From contig NZ_CP103288.1 of assembly GCF_024758005.1 (NCBI RefSeq), forward strand, positions 3,286,001-3,350,000: a DNA stretch of 64,000 nt, in the 5' to 3' direction. The translations under genes were made by a program, and so were the position numbers. The notes beneath the pieces are model-generated. The model was given only the letters and a program-made list of their open reading frames with translations, searched no databases and had not been told where the DNA came from. The DNA is from Pseudarthrobacter sp. NS4. GTDB lineage: Bacteria; Actinomycetota; Actinomycetes; Actinomycetales; Micrococcaceae. Positions 1 to 8,303 of the stretch are shown one piece after another. How positions within the stretch are numbered: position 1 is the first letter of the stretch; the number at the start of each line of letters is the position of its first letter.

Positions 1-975
1 GTTCAGCAGGGTACGGAGCTGTTCCTTGACCTGCCCTGCGGCTTGGAGGCTGTCGGTCGGATCATCGGCGGGGAATACGCCGGCCAGCCGGCGCTGGCCC
101 CGTTCTGAAAGGTTCTCGTCCGCTTTCAGCAGCAGCATCCGGTTCGCCCACGCCGGATTCGTGGCCCTGCCCGGCGGCCCCGGACCTGCTTTACAGGCCC
201 TGCCGGACCGTGGTAAACATCTCGTTGGCCAACATGGTCATGTGGAACAGATCCACCGAGACCGCGGTGCGTGGCAGCACATCCGCAGCGTCTTCCGGAA
301 CGCCCCGGACGGGTCGACTGGGACGATTTGCAGGCCGAGCCGCCACTCCAGGGGCCGGACGAAGAGCCAGTCGCCGACGCCTTTGTGGTCGCGTCCGTCC
401 ACGATGCCCCGGACCTGGCCGGTGTGCAGATCAACGATCGTGATCGTCCACCGCTCGTACCGTGTCCAGACCTTCCTGGCAGGGTCCTGGAAGAACGGCA
501 CGGACCGGTATCGGTGCGCATCGATACCCAGCATCCTTGGCGCCAGGAGGTCCACGTCCGGAAGGCGGAGAGCGGCGTCACCGATGACCTGCAGGACCAG
601 CCACCACGAGATCCCTAAGGTCGTGGCTGTCTCGGACACAGCACGTCCGGAATCGATGGCCGCGCTCATCAGCGTCTCCCGGAGCCTACGTGTAGATCGT
701 GCCCGTCGCGGGACCTGGGGTGTCGCTTCGCAAAACGATTTCCGCTCACACAGGTACTCGTCACAGAACCAGCACCGCTGCCCCAGAGAAAGCACTACCG
801 CTCCGGCGACGGGAATGTCACGCAGTTTCTGGCAGCGGCGCTCCTTCACCCGGGAAGCGATCATTCCGCAGCTCGGGCACCCCGGCGGGGACGTGGACTC
901 CACGATGCCGTGGCGGATCGCGTCAAGGAGCAGGACGGTGCTGGCGACTCGGTAATCGGGCAGGTTGAAGATCAT
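1..975 (-). pseudogene. ISL3-family transposase, frameshifted and cut by window edge
   Basis: Reading leftwards from the ATG at 975 (MIFNLPDYRV), the product has the ISL3 plan: a CPSCG zinc finger, a helix-turn-helix region, then a DDE domain with GIDAHRYRSV and IVDGRDHKGVGDWLF. The frame breaks near 245, just after LRM: the expected LPRTAVSVDLFHM continues in another frame. It breaks again near 185, after which ANRMLLLKADENLSERGQRR is read to base 1. The 3' end lies outside the window. Frameshifts plus truncation make an active enzyme unlikely. Confidence 0.85.
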
Positions 976-1126
976 GCTGACAGCGTCATGGCCAGATCCA
1001 GTAGGCTCTAACAAGGCTAGTGGTTCCTGTTCAGGTTGAATGCGTAGTAACACTCAGCCCAGCAGGACCGCGAGTCCTCTGCTAGCTACAACACGAACCT
1101 ATTTCCCCTGGGAACCTTGAAGAGCC
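1..1126 (-). mobile_element. ISL3-family element, partial (one end visible)
   Basis: The outer end is inferred at 1118-1126, where TGAAGAGCC reads as GGCTCTTCA on the minus strand. That matches the GGCTCTTCG terminal repeats of the neighbouring ISL3 copies. Its distance to the transposase start (about 150 bp) is close to that in the intact-ended copy (141 bp). Right after it, at 1127, another transposase remnant begins in mid-gene, so this element probably inserted into or recombined with that remnant. The other end is beyond base 1, so a target duplication cannot be checked. Confidence 0.6.
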
Positions 1127-1418
1127 GGCATTGACGAGCACCGGTTCCGGTCCGTGCGGTTCTTCAGGAACCCGGGAACGGGCTCCTGGGTTCGGTATGA
1201 GCCGTGGATGACCACCATCGTGGACCTGGACACCGGTCAGGTCCTGGGGGTTGTAGACGGGCGGGACCACAAGGGCGTCGGGGACTGGCTCTTCGCCCGG
1301 CCTCTGGCCTGGCGGTTGGGCGTGCAAGTCGTCGCGATCGACCCCTCGGCGGCGTTCCGGAAGGCGCTGCGGATGTGGCTTCCGCGCACTGCCGTGGCCG
1401 TAGACCACTTCCATTTGG
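1127..1418 (+). pseudogene. ISL3-family transposase remnant, 5' part
   Basis: The remnant opens in mid-domain: GIDEHRFRSVRFF, then VVDGRDHKGVGDWLFARPL and LRMWLPRTAVAVDHFHL. This is the ISL3 DDE core. It differs in sequence from the transposase of the nested copies, so it is an older element. The frame is broken at 1418 by insertion of the next ISL3 copy and resumes at 4382 (HLVSLANQTVTEAR) after the 8-bp target duplication. Confidence 0.8.
1411..1418. repeat. 8-bp target duplication (CCATTTGG), left member for outer ISL3 copy
   Basis: CCATTTGG occurs immediately before the GGCTCTTCGC end at 1419 and immediately after the GCGAAGACCC end at 4381 (4382-4389). Eight-base duplications are typical of ISL3 transposition. 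The pair defines the outer element as 1419-4381. Confidence 0.92.
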
Positions 1419-2346
1419 GGCTCTTCGCAGATGAGCATGGGTAGGGCGGTCTGAAGCTGGCGCTCGTACGTTGGCTGCGGCGTGGTGCAGGGGGAATGAG
1501 GTCAGGGCCTCTTTGAATTGGTAGCGACCAAGCAAACCAATACGCAAAGAGACCCTGACATGAATAACTCTATGTCTTGTTCCGGCGGGCGCTGGTGCAT
1601 GCGGGCAGATGCCTTGCTCGATGTCGAGGGCGTCCACATCAGTGCCGTCACTGCAACCGTGACGGGCTTGCTTCTGCACGTCGAGACCGGCGAGGACCTC
1701 ACCGGGTGCCCTGACTGCGGCGTCGTCGCTGTGGGGCACGGCCGCCGCCAGGTCCGCCTCCATGACATTCCGTGTTTCGGCCGGCCAGTGCAGCTGCTAT
1801 GGGCCAAGCGCGTCTGGCGATGCCCCGACAATGACTGTCCGCGAACGACGTTCACCGAGGAGCATCAGTTGGCCGGACCTAGGGCGAAGCTCACGGCCAG
1901 GGCCGCCAGATGGGCAACCGATGGGGCTGCAGCGTTTCGATACGTCTGTCTCTGCCCTGGCCCATCAGCTCGGCGTTTCGTGGCATACAGCGTGGGACGC
2001 CATCAGGGCAGAAGCCACACGGCGCATCGCTATCACCGAGCGGCTGTCCGGGGTGAACGCGCTTGGTGTTGACGAACATGTCTGGTCCCACACAGGTCCG
2101 CCGGGGTCCGGCATGGTCACCGGGATCGTGGACCACACCCGTGACGCCCACGGTCGAGTTCATGCCCGGTTGCTGGACCTCGTTCCGGGCAGGTCGGGGA
2201 AGGCCTACGCTGACTGGCTAAAGGACCGAGGCGCCGGGTTCACCGCCGGCATCAAGACCGCGGCGCTGGACCCGTTCCGCGGCTACGCCAACGCCATCCG
2301 CGACGAGCTGCCCGAAGCGATCACCGTCCTGGACGCCTTCCACGTC

Positions 2347-2354
2347 GTGAAACT
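2347..2354. repeat. 8-bp target duplication (GTGAAACT), left member for inner ISL3 copy
   Basis: GTGAAACT at 2347-2354 is repeated at 3833-3840, exactly abutting both ends of copy B. In copy B's own uninterrupted sequence the same octamer is followed by GGGATCGGCC, as after the second duplicate. This proves that B inserted into A at that codon. Confidence 0.94.
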
Positions 2355-3832
2355 GGCTCTTCGCAGATGAGCATGGGTAGGGCGGTCTGAAGCTGGCGCT
2401 CGTACGTTGGCTGCGGCGTGGTGCAGGGGGAATGAGGTCAGGGCCTCTTTGAATTGGTAGCGACCAAGCAAACCAATACGCAAAGAGACCCTGACATGAA
2501 TAACTCTATGTCTTGTTCCGGCGGGCGCTGGTGCATGCGGGCAGATGCCTTGCTCGATGTCGAGGGCGTCCACATCAGTGCCGTCACTGCAACCGTGACG
2601 GGCTTGCTTCTGCACGTCGAGACCGGCGAGGACCTCACCGGGTGCCCTGACTGCGGCGTCGTCGCTGTGGGGCACGGCCGCCGCCAGGTCCGCCTCCATG
2701 ACATTCCGTGTTTCGGCCGGCCAGTGCAGCTGCTATGGGCCAAGCGCGTCTGGCGATGCCCCGACAATGACTGTCCGCGAACGACGTTCACCGAGGAGCA
2801 TCAGTTGGCCGGACCTAGGGCGAAGCTCACGGCCAGGGCCGCCAGATGGGCAACCGATGGGCTGCAGCGTTTCGATACGTCTGTCTCTGCCCTGGCCCAT
2901 CAGCTCGGCGTTTCGTGGCATATACAGCGTGGGACGCCATCAGGGCAGAAGCCACACGGCGCATCGCTATCACCGAGCGGCTGTCCGGGGTGAACGCGCT
3001 TGGTGTTGACGAACATGTCTGGTCCCACACAGGTCCGCCGGGGTCCGGCATGGTCACCGGGATCGTGGACCACACCCGTGACGCCCACGGTCGAGTTCAT
3101 GCCCGGTTGCTGGACCTCGTTCCGGGCAGGTCGGGGAAGGCCTACGCTGACTGGCTAAAGGACCGAGGCGCCGGGTTCACCGCCGGCATCAAGACCGCGG
3201 CGCTGGACCCGTTCCGCGGCTACGCCAACGCCATCCGCGACGAGCTGCCCGAAGCGATCACCGTCCTGGACGCCTTCCACGTCGTGAAACTGGGATCGGC
3301 CATGGTCGACGAGGTCCGCCGCAGGGTCCAGCAGGAGACCCTGGGCCACCGGGGCCGCAAGGGAGATCCGCTCTACGGTATCCGGCGGACTCTGCAGACC
3401 GGCGCGGAACATCTGACCGAGAAGCAGGCCGCCAGGCTCGATGCGAAACTCACCGCCGGGGACCACGGCCACGAAGTCACCCTGGCCTGGCAGTGCTATC
3501 AGAAGCTACGGAACATCTACCACTCCCGCCCGGAACGCGGCAGGGGGCTCGTCAACGAGGTCATCGCATCGTTCCCGTCCTGTCCGATCCCGGAAGTCGC
3601 CCGGCTCGGTCGAACACTCAAACAATGGAAGGCCGCGATCCTGGCCTACTTCGACACCCGCGGCGCCTCCAACGGCCCCACAGAAGCAATCAACGGCGTC
3701 ATCGAAACCACCCGCCGTATCGCCCGTGGGTTCCGTAATTTCCCCAACTACAGACTCAGATGCCTACTTGCCGCCGGCGGCCACCGACCCTACCGAATCA
3801 AACAGACGAACCATGCCTAAATGCGAAGACCC
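2355..3832 (+). mobile_element. ISL3-family IS, inner copy B (1478 bp)
   Basis: This copy runs uninterrupted from GGCTCTTCGCAG at 2355 to GCGAAGACCC at 3832 and is flanked by GTGAAACT duplications. By eye it differs from copy A only at the two small indels that shift the transposase frame. The insertion must therefore be recent. About 140 bp lie between the left end and the transposase ATG. Confidence 0.92.
2496..3820 (+). pseudogene. ISL3 transposase of copy B, frameshifted
   Basis: The start is ATG 2496, and the N-terminal half reads through the point where copy A is shifted (RWATDGLQRFDTSVSALAHQLGVSWH). At about 2920-2925 it has CATATACAG where copy A has CATACAG. The extra AT dinucleotide ends the frame at 2993. 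The catalytic half (GVDEHVWSHTG, GIVDHTRDAHG, LDAFHVVKL, and a C-terminal RRIARGFRNFPNYRLRCLL) is intact in another frame to 3820. Removing the two bases gives a 440-aa ISL3 transposase. Confidence 0.88.
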
Positions 3833-4381
3833 GTGAAACTGGGATCGGCCATGGTCGACGAGGTCCGCCGCAGGGTCCAGCAGGAGACCCTGGGCCACCG
3901 GGGCCGCAAGGGAGATCCGCTCTACGGTATCCGGCGGACTCTGCAGACCGGCGCGGAACATCTGACCGAGAAGCAGGCCGCCAGGCTCGATGCGAAACTC
4001 ACCGCCGGGGACCACGGCCACGAAGTCACCCTGGCCTGGCAGTGCTATCAGAAGCTACGGAACATCTACCACTCCCGCCCGGAACGCGGCAGGGGGCTCG
4101 TCAACGAGGTCATCGCATCGTTCCCGTCCTGTCCGATCCCGGAAGTCGCCCGGCTCGGTCGAACACTCAAACAATGGAAGGCCGCGATCCTGGCCTACTT
4201 CGACACCCGCGGCGCCTCCAACGGCCCCACAGAAGCAATCAACGGCGTCATCGAAACCACCCGCCGTATCGCCCGTGGGTTCCGTAATTTCCCCAACTAC
4301 AGACTCAGATGCCTACTTGCCGCCGGCGGCCACCGACCCTACCGAATCAAACAGACGAACCATGCCTAAATGCGAAGACCC

Positions 4382-4570
4382 CCATTTGGTCTCGCTTGCG
4401 AACCAGACAGTGACCGAGGCCCGACAGAACCTGTCCCAGCAGGTCAAGGGCCGGCGGGGACGCGATCGACAAGGCCTGGGCGCACCGCATGCTGCTCCTG
4501 CGCGCCGGCGACACCCTCACGGACAACGCCGTCATCCGGGAATTAGCTTCCCCATGAACCACGAAGAGCC
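4382..4570 (+). pseudogene. ISL3-family transposase remnant, 3' part with right IS end
   Basis: This continues the gene broken at 1418: HLVSLANQTVTEARQNLSQQVKGRRGR. After one frameshift it reads AIDKAWAHRMLLLRAGDTLTDNAVIRELASP and stops at 4557. The large C-terminal part of an ISL3 transposase is missing, so this was an internally deleted element. CGAAGAGCC at 4562-4570 reads GGCTCTTCG on the opposite strand and is probably its right terminal repeat. The following 155 bp up to 4725 hold nothing I recognise. Confidence 0.75.
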
Positions 4571-4725
4571 GGTAAACAGATCTAGGGAAAACATTGGAGG
4601 GGGCCATGAGCCTGCATGGCAGCGGGGCATCTAAGCCCCCCGTCATGGCCGGTGGCCGGCGAGTGCACGAGTGTACTTGAAGCGACCACAGAAAGGGCCG
4701 CCTCCTGCATTCCCTGCAGATGGGA

Positions 4726-5874
4726 CTACACCTGTGCCTGCCTAATACCGGCCCGTTGACGGTGGCTGTGAACCGTTGAACGGATGAAGTTGACAGTGCG
4801 GCGGGAGACATCAGGTACTGAGTACTCCCAAGGGGCCTCGGGAGTACCGTGCTGGTCAAACTGATCTAATGCCACTCGCACCGAATCAGTAATAGCAGCC
4901 GCACTTACTCCAGTAGTGATCATTCCCCCCACGTCTAGAGATTCCGGCCGTTCAATAAAATCACGTAGTGTAACCGCGGGAAACTTCAAAATAAGGGATT
5001 CCTCACTGATAGTTCCGCTGTCGGATAGAACAAGCTTCGCTGCTTTTTGAAGTTTGATGTAGTCATTAAAACCAAACGGGGCGTGAAAGCGAAGGTTCCT
5101 TTTCAGCTCCTGCGGTTGTGACTCTAGCCTCTTTCGGGTACGAGGATGTGTAGAGATCAGTACTGGTAGGTTATAGCAGCGGCCCAGTTCATTTAGCGCC
5201 TCAAGAACTTGTTGCAGCCTTTCCGGGTTGTCCACATTTTCTTCGCGGTGAATGCTTACCAAGAAATAGGCATTAGGAGCCAAACCTTCGCGGCTAAGCA
5301 CATCGCTCTGATCAATATCCGCGCGATTCGCTTCTAGCACCTCAGCCATCGGGGAACCAGTCAGGAGAATCCGGGAAGGATGAATCCCCTCTGAAAGCAA
5401 GTTACGCCGAGCATGTTCGGTGTACACCAAGTTATAGTCAGCGACATGATCGACGAGGCGCCTGTTAACTTCCTCCGGTACGTTTTCATCGAAACATCTA
5501 TTGCCTGCTTCCATATGGTAGACAGGTATTTTCATGCGTCTTGCCATTACTGCAGAGATGCAACTATTAGTGTCTCCAAGTACCAACATCGCATCCGGCT
5601 TCTCTGCGGACAAGACCTTTTCAATCGACACCAATATGGTCCCAAGTACGGCACCTAGGGATGAAACATCCGCTTCAAGGAAATGGTCCGGCCGACGGAG
5701 GCCCAGATCGTGGAAAAACACCTCATTGAGTTCGTAGTCGTAGTTTTGTCCTGTATGCACCAGAACGTGATCCATATATTTTTCGAGGCTTTTAATCGTT
5801 GCGGCAAGCCGAATGATTTCGGGCCGAGTGCCTACCACGGTCACCACTTTCAGCCTACGTCCTGTCATCGTCAT
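4726..5874 (-). CDS. capG: UDP-N-acetyl-L-fucosamine synthase (CapG/FnlC/WbjD type 2-epimerase)
   Basis: 382 aa of the non-hydrolysing UDP-GlcNAc 2-epimerase fold: VVGTRPEIIRL near the N-terminus, VHTGQNYDYELNEVFF, LVLGDTNSC, the MEAGNRCFDENVPEEVNRR signature and ALNELGR..LVSTHPRTRK-like C-terminal half with LSDSGTISEES. The FDENVPEE variant and its place as last of three coupled genes point to the last step of UDP-L-FucNAc synthesis rather than UDP-ManNAc synthesis. The start overlaps capF by 4 bp (ATGA), so the two are translationally coupled. It is the last gene before the IS pile-up, and any further polysaccharide genes may have been displaced. Confidence 0.88.
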   Translation of the reverse strand: MTMTGRRLKVVTVVGTRPEIIRLAATIKSLEKYMDHVLVHTGQNYDYELNEVFFHDLGLRRPDHFLEADVSSLGAVLGTILVSIEKVLSAEKPDAMLVLGDTNSCISAVMARRMKIPVYHMEAGNRCFDENVPEEVNRRLVDHVADYNLVYTEHARRNLLSEGIHPSRILLTGSPMAEVLEANRADIDQSDVLSREGLAPNAYFLVSIHREENVDNPERLQQVLEALNELGRCYNLPVLISTHPRTRKRLESQPQELKRNLRFHAPFGFNDYIKLQKAAKLVLSDSGTISEESLILKFPAVTLRDFIERPESLDVGGMITTGVSAAAITDSVRVALDQFDQHGTPEAPWEYSVPDVSRRTVNFIRSTVHSHRQRAGIRQAQV

Positions 5875-6977
5875 ACGTCCTCCGCGAAAGTGTCTGGTTC
5901 TTCAGGATCGAATACTTCGTTGGCCCAAAACAGGGTATAGAGAGTTTGCGAGCCTGTGTTAGTTATGTTGTGAGCCCACATCGTGGGCATGTCGATGGCA
6001 ATCGGGTTGGCCCCATCGACATCAAAGTTAATAGTTTCACCAGTAAATAGCCGTCTCATGGAGATGCGCGCTGACCCGGATAGCACACTGAAGCGTTCAA
6101 TTTTCCTGAGGTGGAAGTGATTTCCGCGAGTAACACCTGGGACAGTGGTGGAAAAAGATGTTTGACTGCTACTACCAGCGGCCCTAACAACCTCAAAAAA
6201 AGAACCACGGGCATCCGCTTTAGGATCTAAAGCAATTGCGCGGCGTTCGGATGGCAGATATGACCTATACGTATTGAAAAGATCTCTTTCAAAAGGAGAC
6301 CCCAACTTTGGAATGGTCCCCGTCCGGTAACTGGCGGCCATCGAACTAACACTACCCAACAAGGAACTGACGGTCACACGTGTCTGAAGCGCTTCCAACT
6401 CCTCGACGCGCAAAGTACCAAGCAAAATTTCAGCAGCGCGTTGTGCGTGCAGCAGCGACAACTCTTTGTCGTCTTTTACTTGTGCGGTTTGTTCTCGTGC
6501 CGCCAGATGACAAAAAGTCGCTGTTACCGAATTATAGAAGGGCTGGCCATGTTCGCCGAACAAATTGGGTAGCCGAATCTCAACAAATGACGCACCGACT
6601 CTTTCTGCAGCAGTGCGTAGAATCTCGGCAGCATGCTGCTTAGCATCGCCATACGATGTCCCATTTCCGGACTGGATTGAATTCGCGAAGACGACAGTCG
6701 GTGGTGGAGCTGAACATTGGAGAAGGATGCCAGCTAACTGCCTGGCAAAGGTGACGTTTCCTTCCCTAATTTCAGCCGCGGTCCCCCGGTTTACGCCAGC
6801 CAGATGAACCAGGCGGGAAGAACCATCAACAGCGGACATGGCGGTCCTGGCATCGAATGAATCTCCCAGAGGGATGGCTACCACACCGGCACTCCTCGCG
6901 CGAAGGGCTGCACGAACATGGAAGCCGAGAAATCCTTGGGCACCCGAAACGGCCACTTTTTGAAGCGACATGGTCAT
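5871..6977 (-). CDS. capF: Bifunctional NAD(P)-dependent reductase/epimerase with C-terminal cupin (CapF/FnlB/WbjC)
   Basis: 368 aa. An N-terminal Rossmann domain (VSGAQGFLGFHV, about residues 8-20) is followed by a short SDR region (SYGDAKQHAAE). A C-terminal cupin then carries GNHFHLRKIERFSVLSG and WAHNITNTG. In CapF the cupin performs C3 epimerisation and the SDR domain the C4 reduction of the CapE product. The order capE-capF-capG with 4-bp overlaps on both sides matches the established UDP-L-FucNAc pathway. Confidence 0.88.
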   Translation of the reverse strand: MTMSLQKVAVSGAQGFLGFHVRAALRARSAGVVAIPLGDSFDARTAMSAVDGSSRLVHLAGVNRGTAAEIREGNVTFARQLAGILLQCSAPPPTVVFANSIQSGNGTSYGDAKQHAAEILRTAAERVGASFVEIRLPNLFGEHGQPFYNSVTATFCHLAAREQTAQVKDDKELSLLHAQRAAEILLGTLRVEELEALQTRVTVSSLLGSVSSMAASYRTGTIPKLGSPFERDLFNTYRSYLPSERRAIALDPKADARGSFFEVVRAAGSSSQTSFSTTVPGVTRGNHFHLRKIERFSVLSGSARISMRRLFTGETINFDVDGANPIAIDMPTMWAHNITNTGSQTLYTLFWANEVFDPEEPDTFAEDV

Positions 6978-8029
6978 ACCATTAGGCCAATTCTATCCTC
7001 AAGTCCCGCCGACTTGAGCTCTCTTCGAACCTCAGGCAGCGTCAGGAGTAGCTCCTCTATTTCGGGAATCGTCAACTGACTTGTCGTATGAGAGTCATAA
7101 TCCACGTAGGAGGATTGTTCTGGAACGCCTTCACTAAAGTACAGCTTGTAGTTGAGATCACGGTTGTCAGCCTTTATCCGAAAATACTCGCCCATGTCTT
7201 CGGCTCGAGTAAGTTCTTCCCTGCTTGCCAGCGCCTCGGACATTTTTTCAGCATGTCTTGTGCCAATAATTTCAATATCTGGAGCAACCTCAAACAAGTT
7301 ACAGACAGCGGCAGCAAGATCCCCAATAGTGGAAGCTGGCGCCTTCTTAACGAACAAGTCTCCCTGCTCAGCGTTATGGAAAGCAAAATCCACGAGGTCG
7401 ACCGAGTCTGCTAAAGACATGAGAAAACGGGACATAGCCGCATCGGTGACAGTGATCCTCTTCCCTTCCTTGATTTGGCGTATGAACAGTGGGATAACGG
7501 ATCCGCGAGAGTACATGACGTTGCCATAACGCACACATGAAACAATTGTGTTCGTGTCGGGGTTGTTTAGTCCGTACGACTGCGCGACTTTTTCCATAAG
7601 CGCCTTCGTCATTCCCATCGCGTTCACGGGGTAAACGGCTTTGTCGGTACCGAGACAAACCACGGATTTAACATTATTTGCATCTGCCGCACGTACAACA
7701 TTCTCGCTGCCGATTATGTTCGTGCGCACCGCTTCCATCGGAAAAAACTCGCAGGACGGCACCTGCTTCAGAGCTGCTGCATGGAAGACGAAATCTACGT
7801 CTCTAGAAGCCCGGCTGACACTGTCAAAATCCCGAACATCCCCAACGTAGAACTTAAGGCGGGAGTCTCCCATTTCATGTCGCATTGCATCCTGCTTAGC
7901 TTCATCGCGGCTCAGGATACGAATCTCGTCGACCTCGCTCTGCAGCAACTTGTTTGCCACCGTATGCCCGAAGGATCCTGTTCCTCCAGTGATTAATAGC
8001 TTTTTGCCGGCATACTCATTTCGGTTCAT
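6974..8029 (-). CDS. capE: UDP-GlcNAc 4,6-dehydratase/5-epimerase (CapE/FnlA/WbjB)
   Basis: 351 aa, a soluble SDR with the nucleotide motif GGTGSFGHTVANKLL. Its catalytic region GTDKAVYPVNAMGMTKALMEK has MxxxK instead of the usual YxxxK, as in inverting 4,6-dehydratases such as CapE and FlaA1. It converts UDP-GlcNAc to the 4-keto-6-deoxy-L-arabino intermediate, the first step toward UDP-L-FucNAc. A GGGGA ribosome site lies just upstream of ATG 8029. It heads a three-gene minus-strand operon with capF and capG; the 270-bp gap before the next gene probably holds its promoter. Confidence 0.9.
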   Translation of the reverse strand: MNRNEYAGKKLLITGGTGSFGHTVANKLLQSEVDEIRILSRDEAKQDAMRHEMGDSRLKFYVGDVRDFDSVSRASRDVDFVFHAAALKQVPSCEFFPMEAVRTNIIGSENVVRAADANNVKSVVCLGTDKAVYPVNAMGMTKALMEKVAQSYGLNNPDTNTIVSCVRYGNVMYSRGSVIPLFIRQIKEGKRITVTDAAMSRFLMSLADSVDLVDFAFHNAEQGDLFVKKAPASTIGDLAAAVCNLFEVAPDIEIIGTRHAEKMSEALASREELTRAEDMGEYFRIKADNRDLNYKLYFSEGVPEQSSYVDYDSHTTSQLTIPEIEELLLTLPEVRRELKSAGLEDRIGLMV

Positions 8030-8046
8030 TTTTTCCCCTTCTATGC

Positions 8047-8217
8047 ATGGTGCTTGACAAGCGGTATAAAAAATTCAATGGAAGAGCACTTTTAGCAACA
8101 GCTGCTATGCTTCCAGGAAATTTTAGAGTATTTGCCTACCGCCTTGCCTTACTTGGTTTTCGGACTATCGTCCGCGCTATTTTGATAAGTGCATCAGGAG
8201 TAAAGCCTACTTTTTAG
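8047..8217 (+). pseudogene. Short ORF, possible N-terminal fragment of a polysaccharide acetyltransferase
   Basis: A 56-aa reading frame lies in the capE to capD gap on the opposite strand: MVLDKRYKKFNGR, then MLPGNFRVFAYRLALLGF, ending ...SGVKPTF and a stop. The hydrophobic LPGNF..R..LY segment recalls the N-terminus of WcaF-like hexapeptide acetyltransferases, but the repeats that define them are absent. There is no clear ribosome site. It is either a remnant or chance. Confidence 0.25.
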
Positions 8218-8303
8218 GAACCTTGACGCGCCGAGATCGGAATTCTAGTACTCGGTGAATCCCACACTGCGGGCTCCCGCACTGTCGTGGGCCCATTCCT
8301 CTA

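Larger units (their letters stand above)
1560..4369 (+). pseudogene. ISL3 transposase of copy A, frameshifted and split
   Basis: The start is ATG 1560 (MNNSMSCSGG). The N-terminus has a CPDCG..CPDNDCPRTTF zinc-finger region. At about 1921-1926 this copy has GATGGGGCTG where copy B has GATGGGCTG; the extra G shifts the frame after RWATDG. The correct frame resumes as GVSWHTAWDAIRAEA. At 2354 the gene is cut by copy B and continues at 3841 to a stop at 4369. Undoing the extra base and the insertion would give about 440 aa, normal for ISL3. Confidence 0.88.
1419..4381 (+). mobile_element. ISL3-family IS, outer copy A (interrupted by copy B)
   Basis: The ends are imperfect inverted repeats: GGCTCTTCGCA at 1419 and, on the other strand, GGGTCTTCGCA at 4381. 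CCATTTGG duplications flank both. The element itself is interrupted at 2354 by a second near-identical copy (2355-3832). Without copy B and its extra 8 bp, the element would be about 1.48 kb, with one transposase gene. It landed in an older ISL3 transposase gene (1127-1418 and 4382-4570). Confidence 0.92.

Noticed and set aside
4347..4859. 170-aa open frame on the minus strand running into the capG end
   Set aside because: It is out of frame with capG and crosses the IS end; capG already has a normal length and C-terminus.
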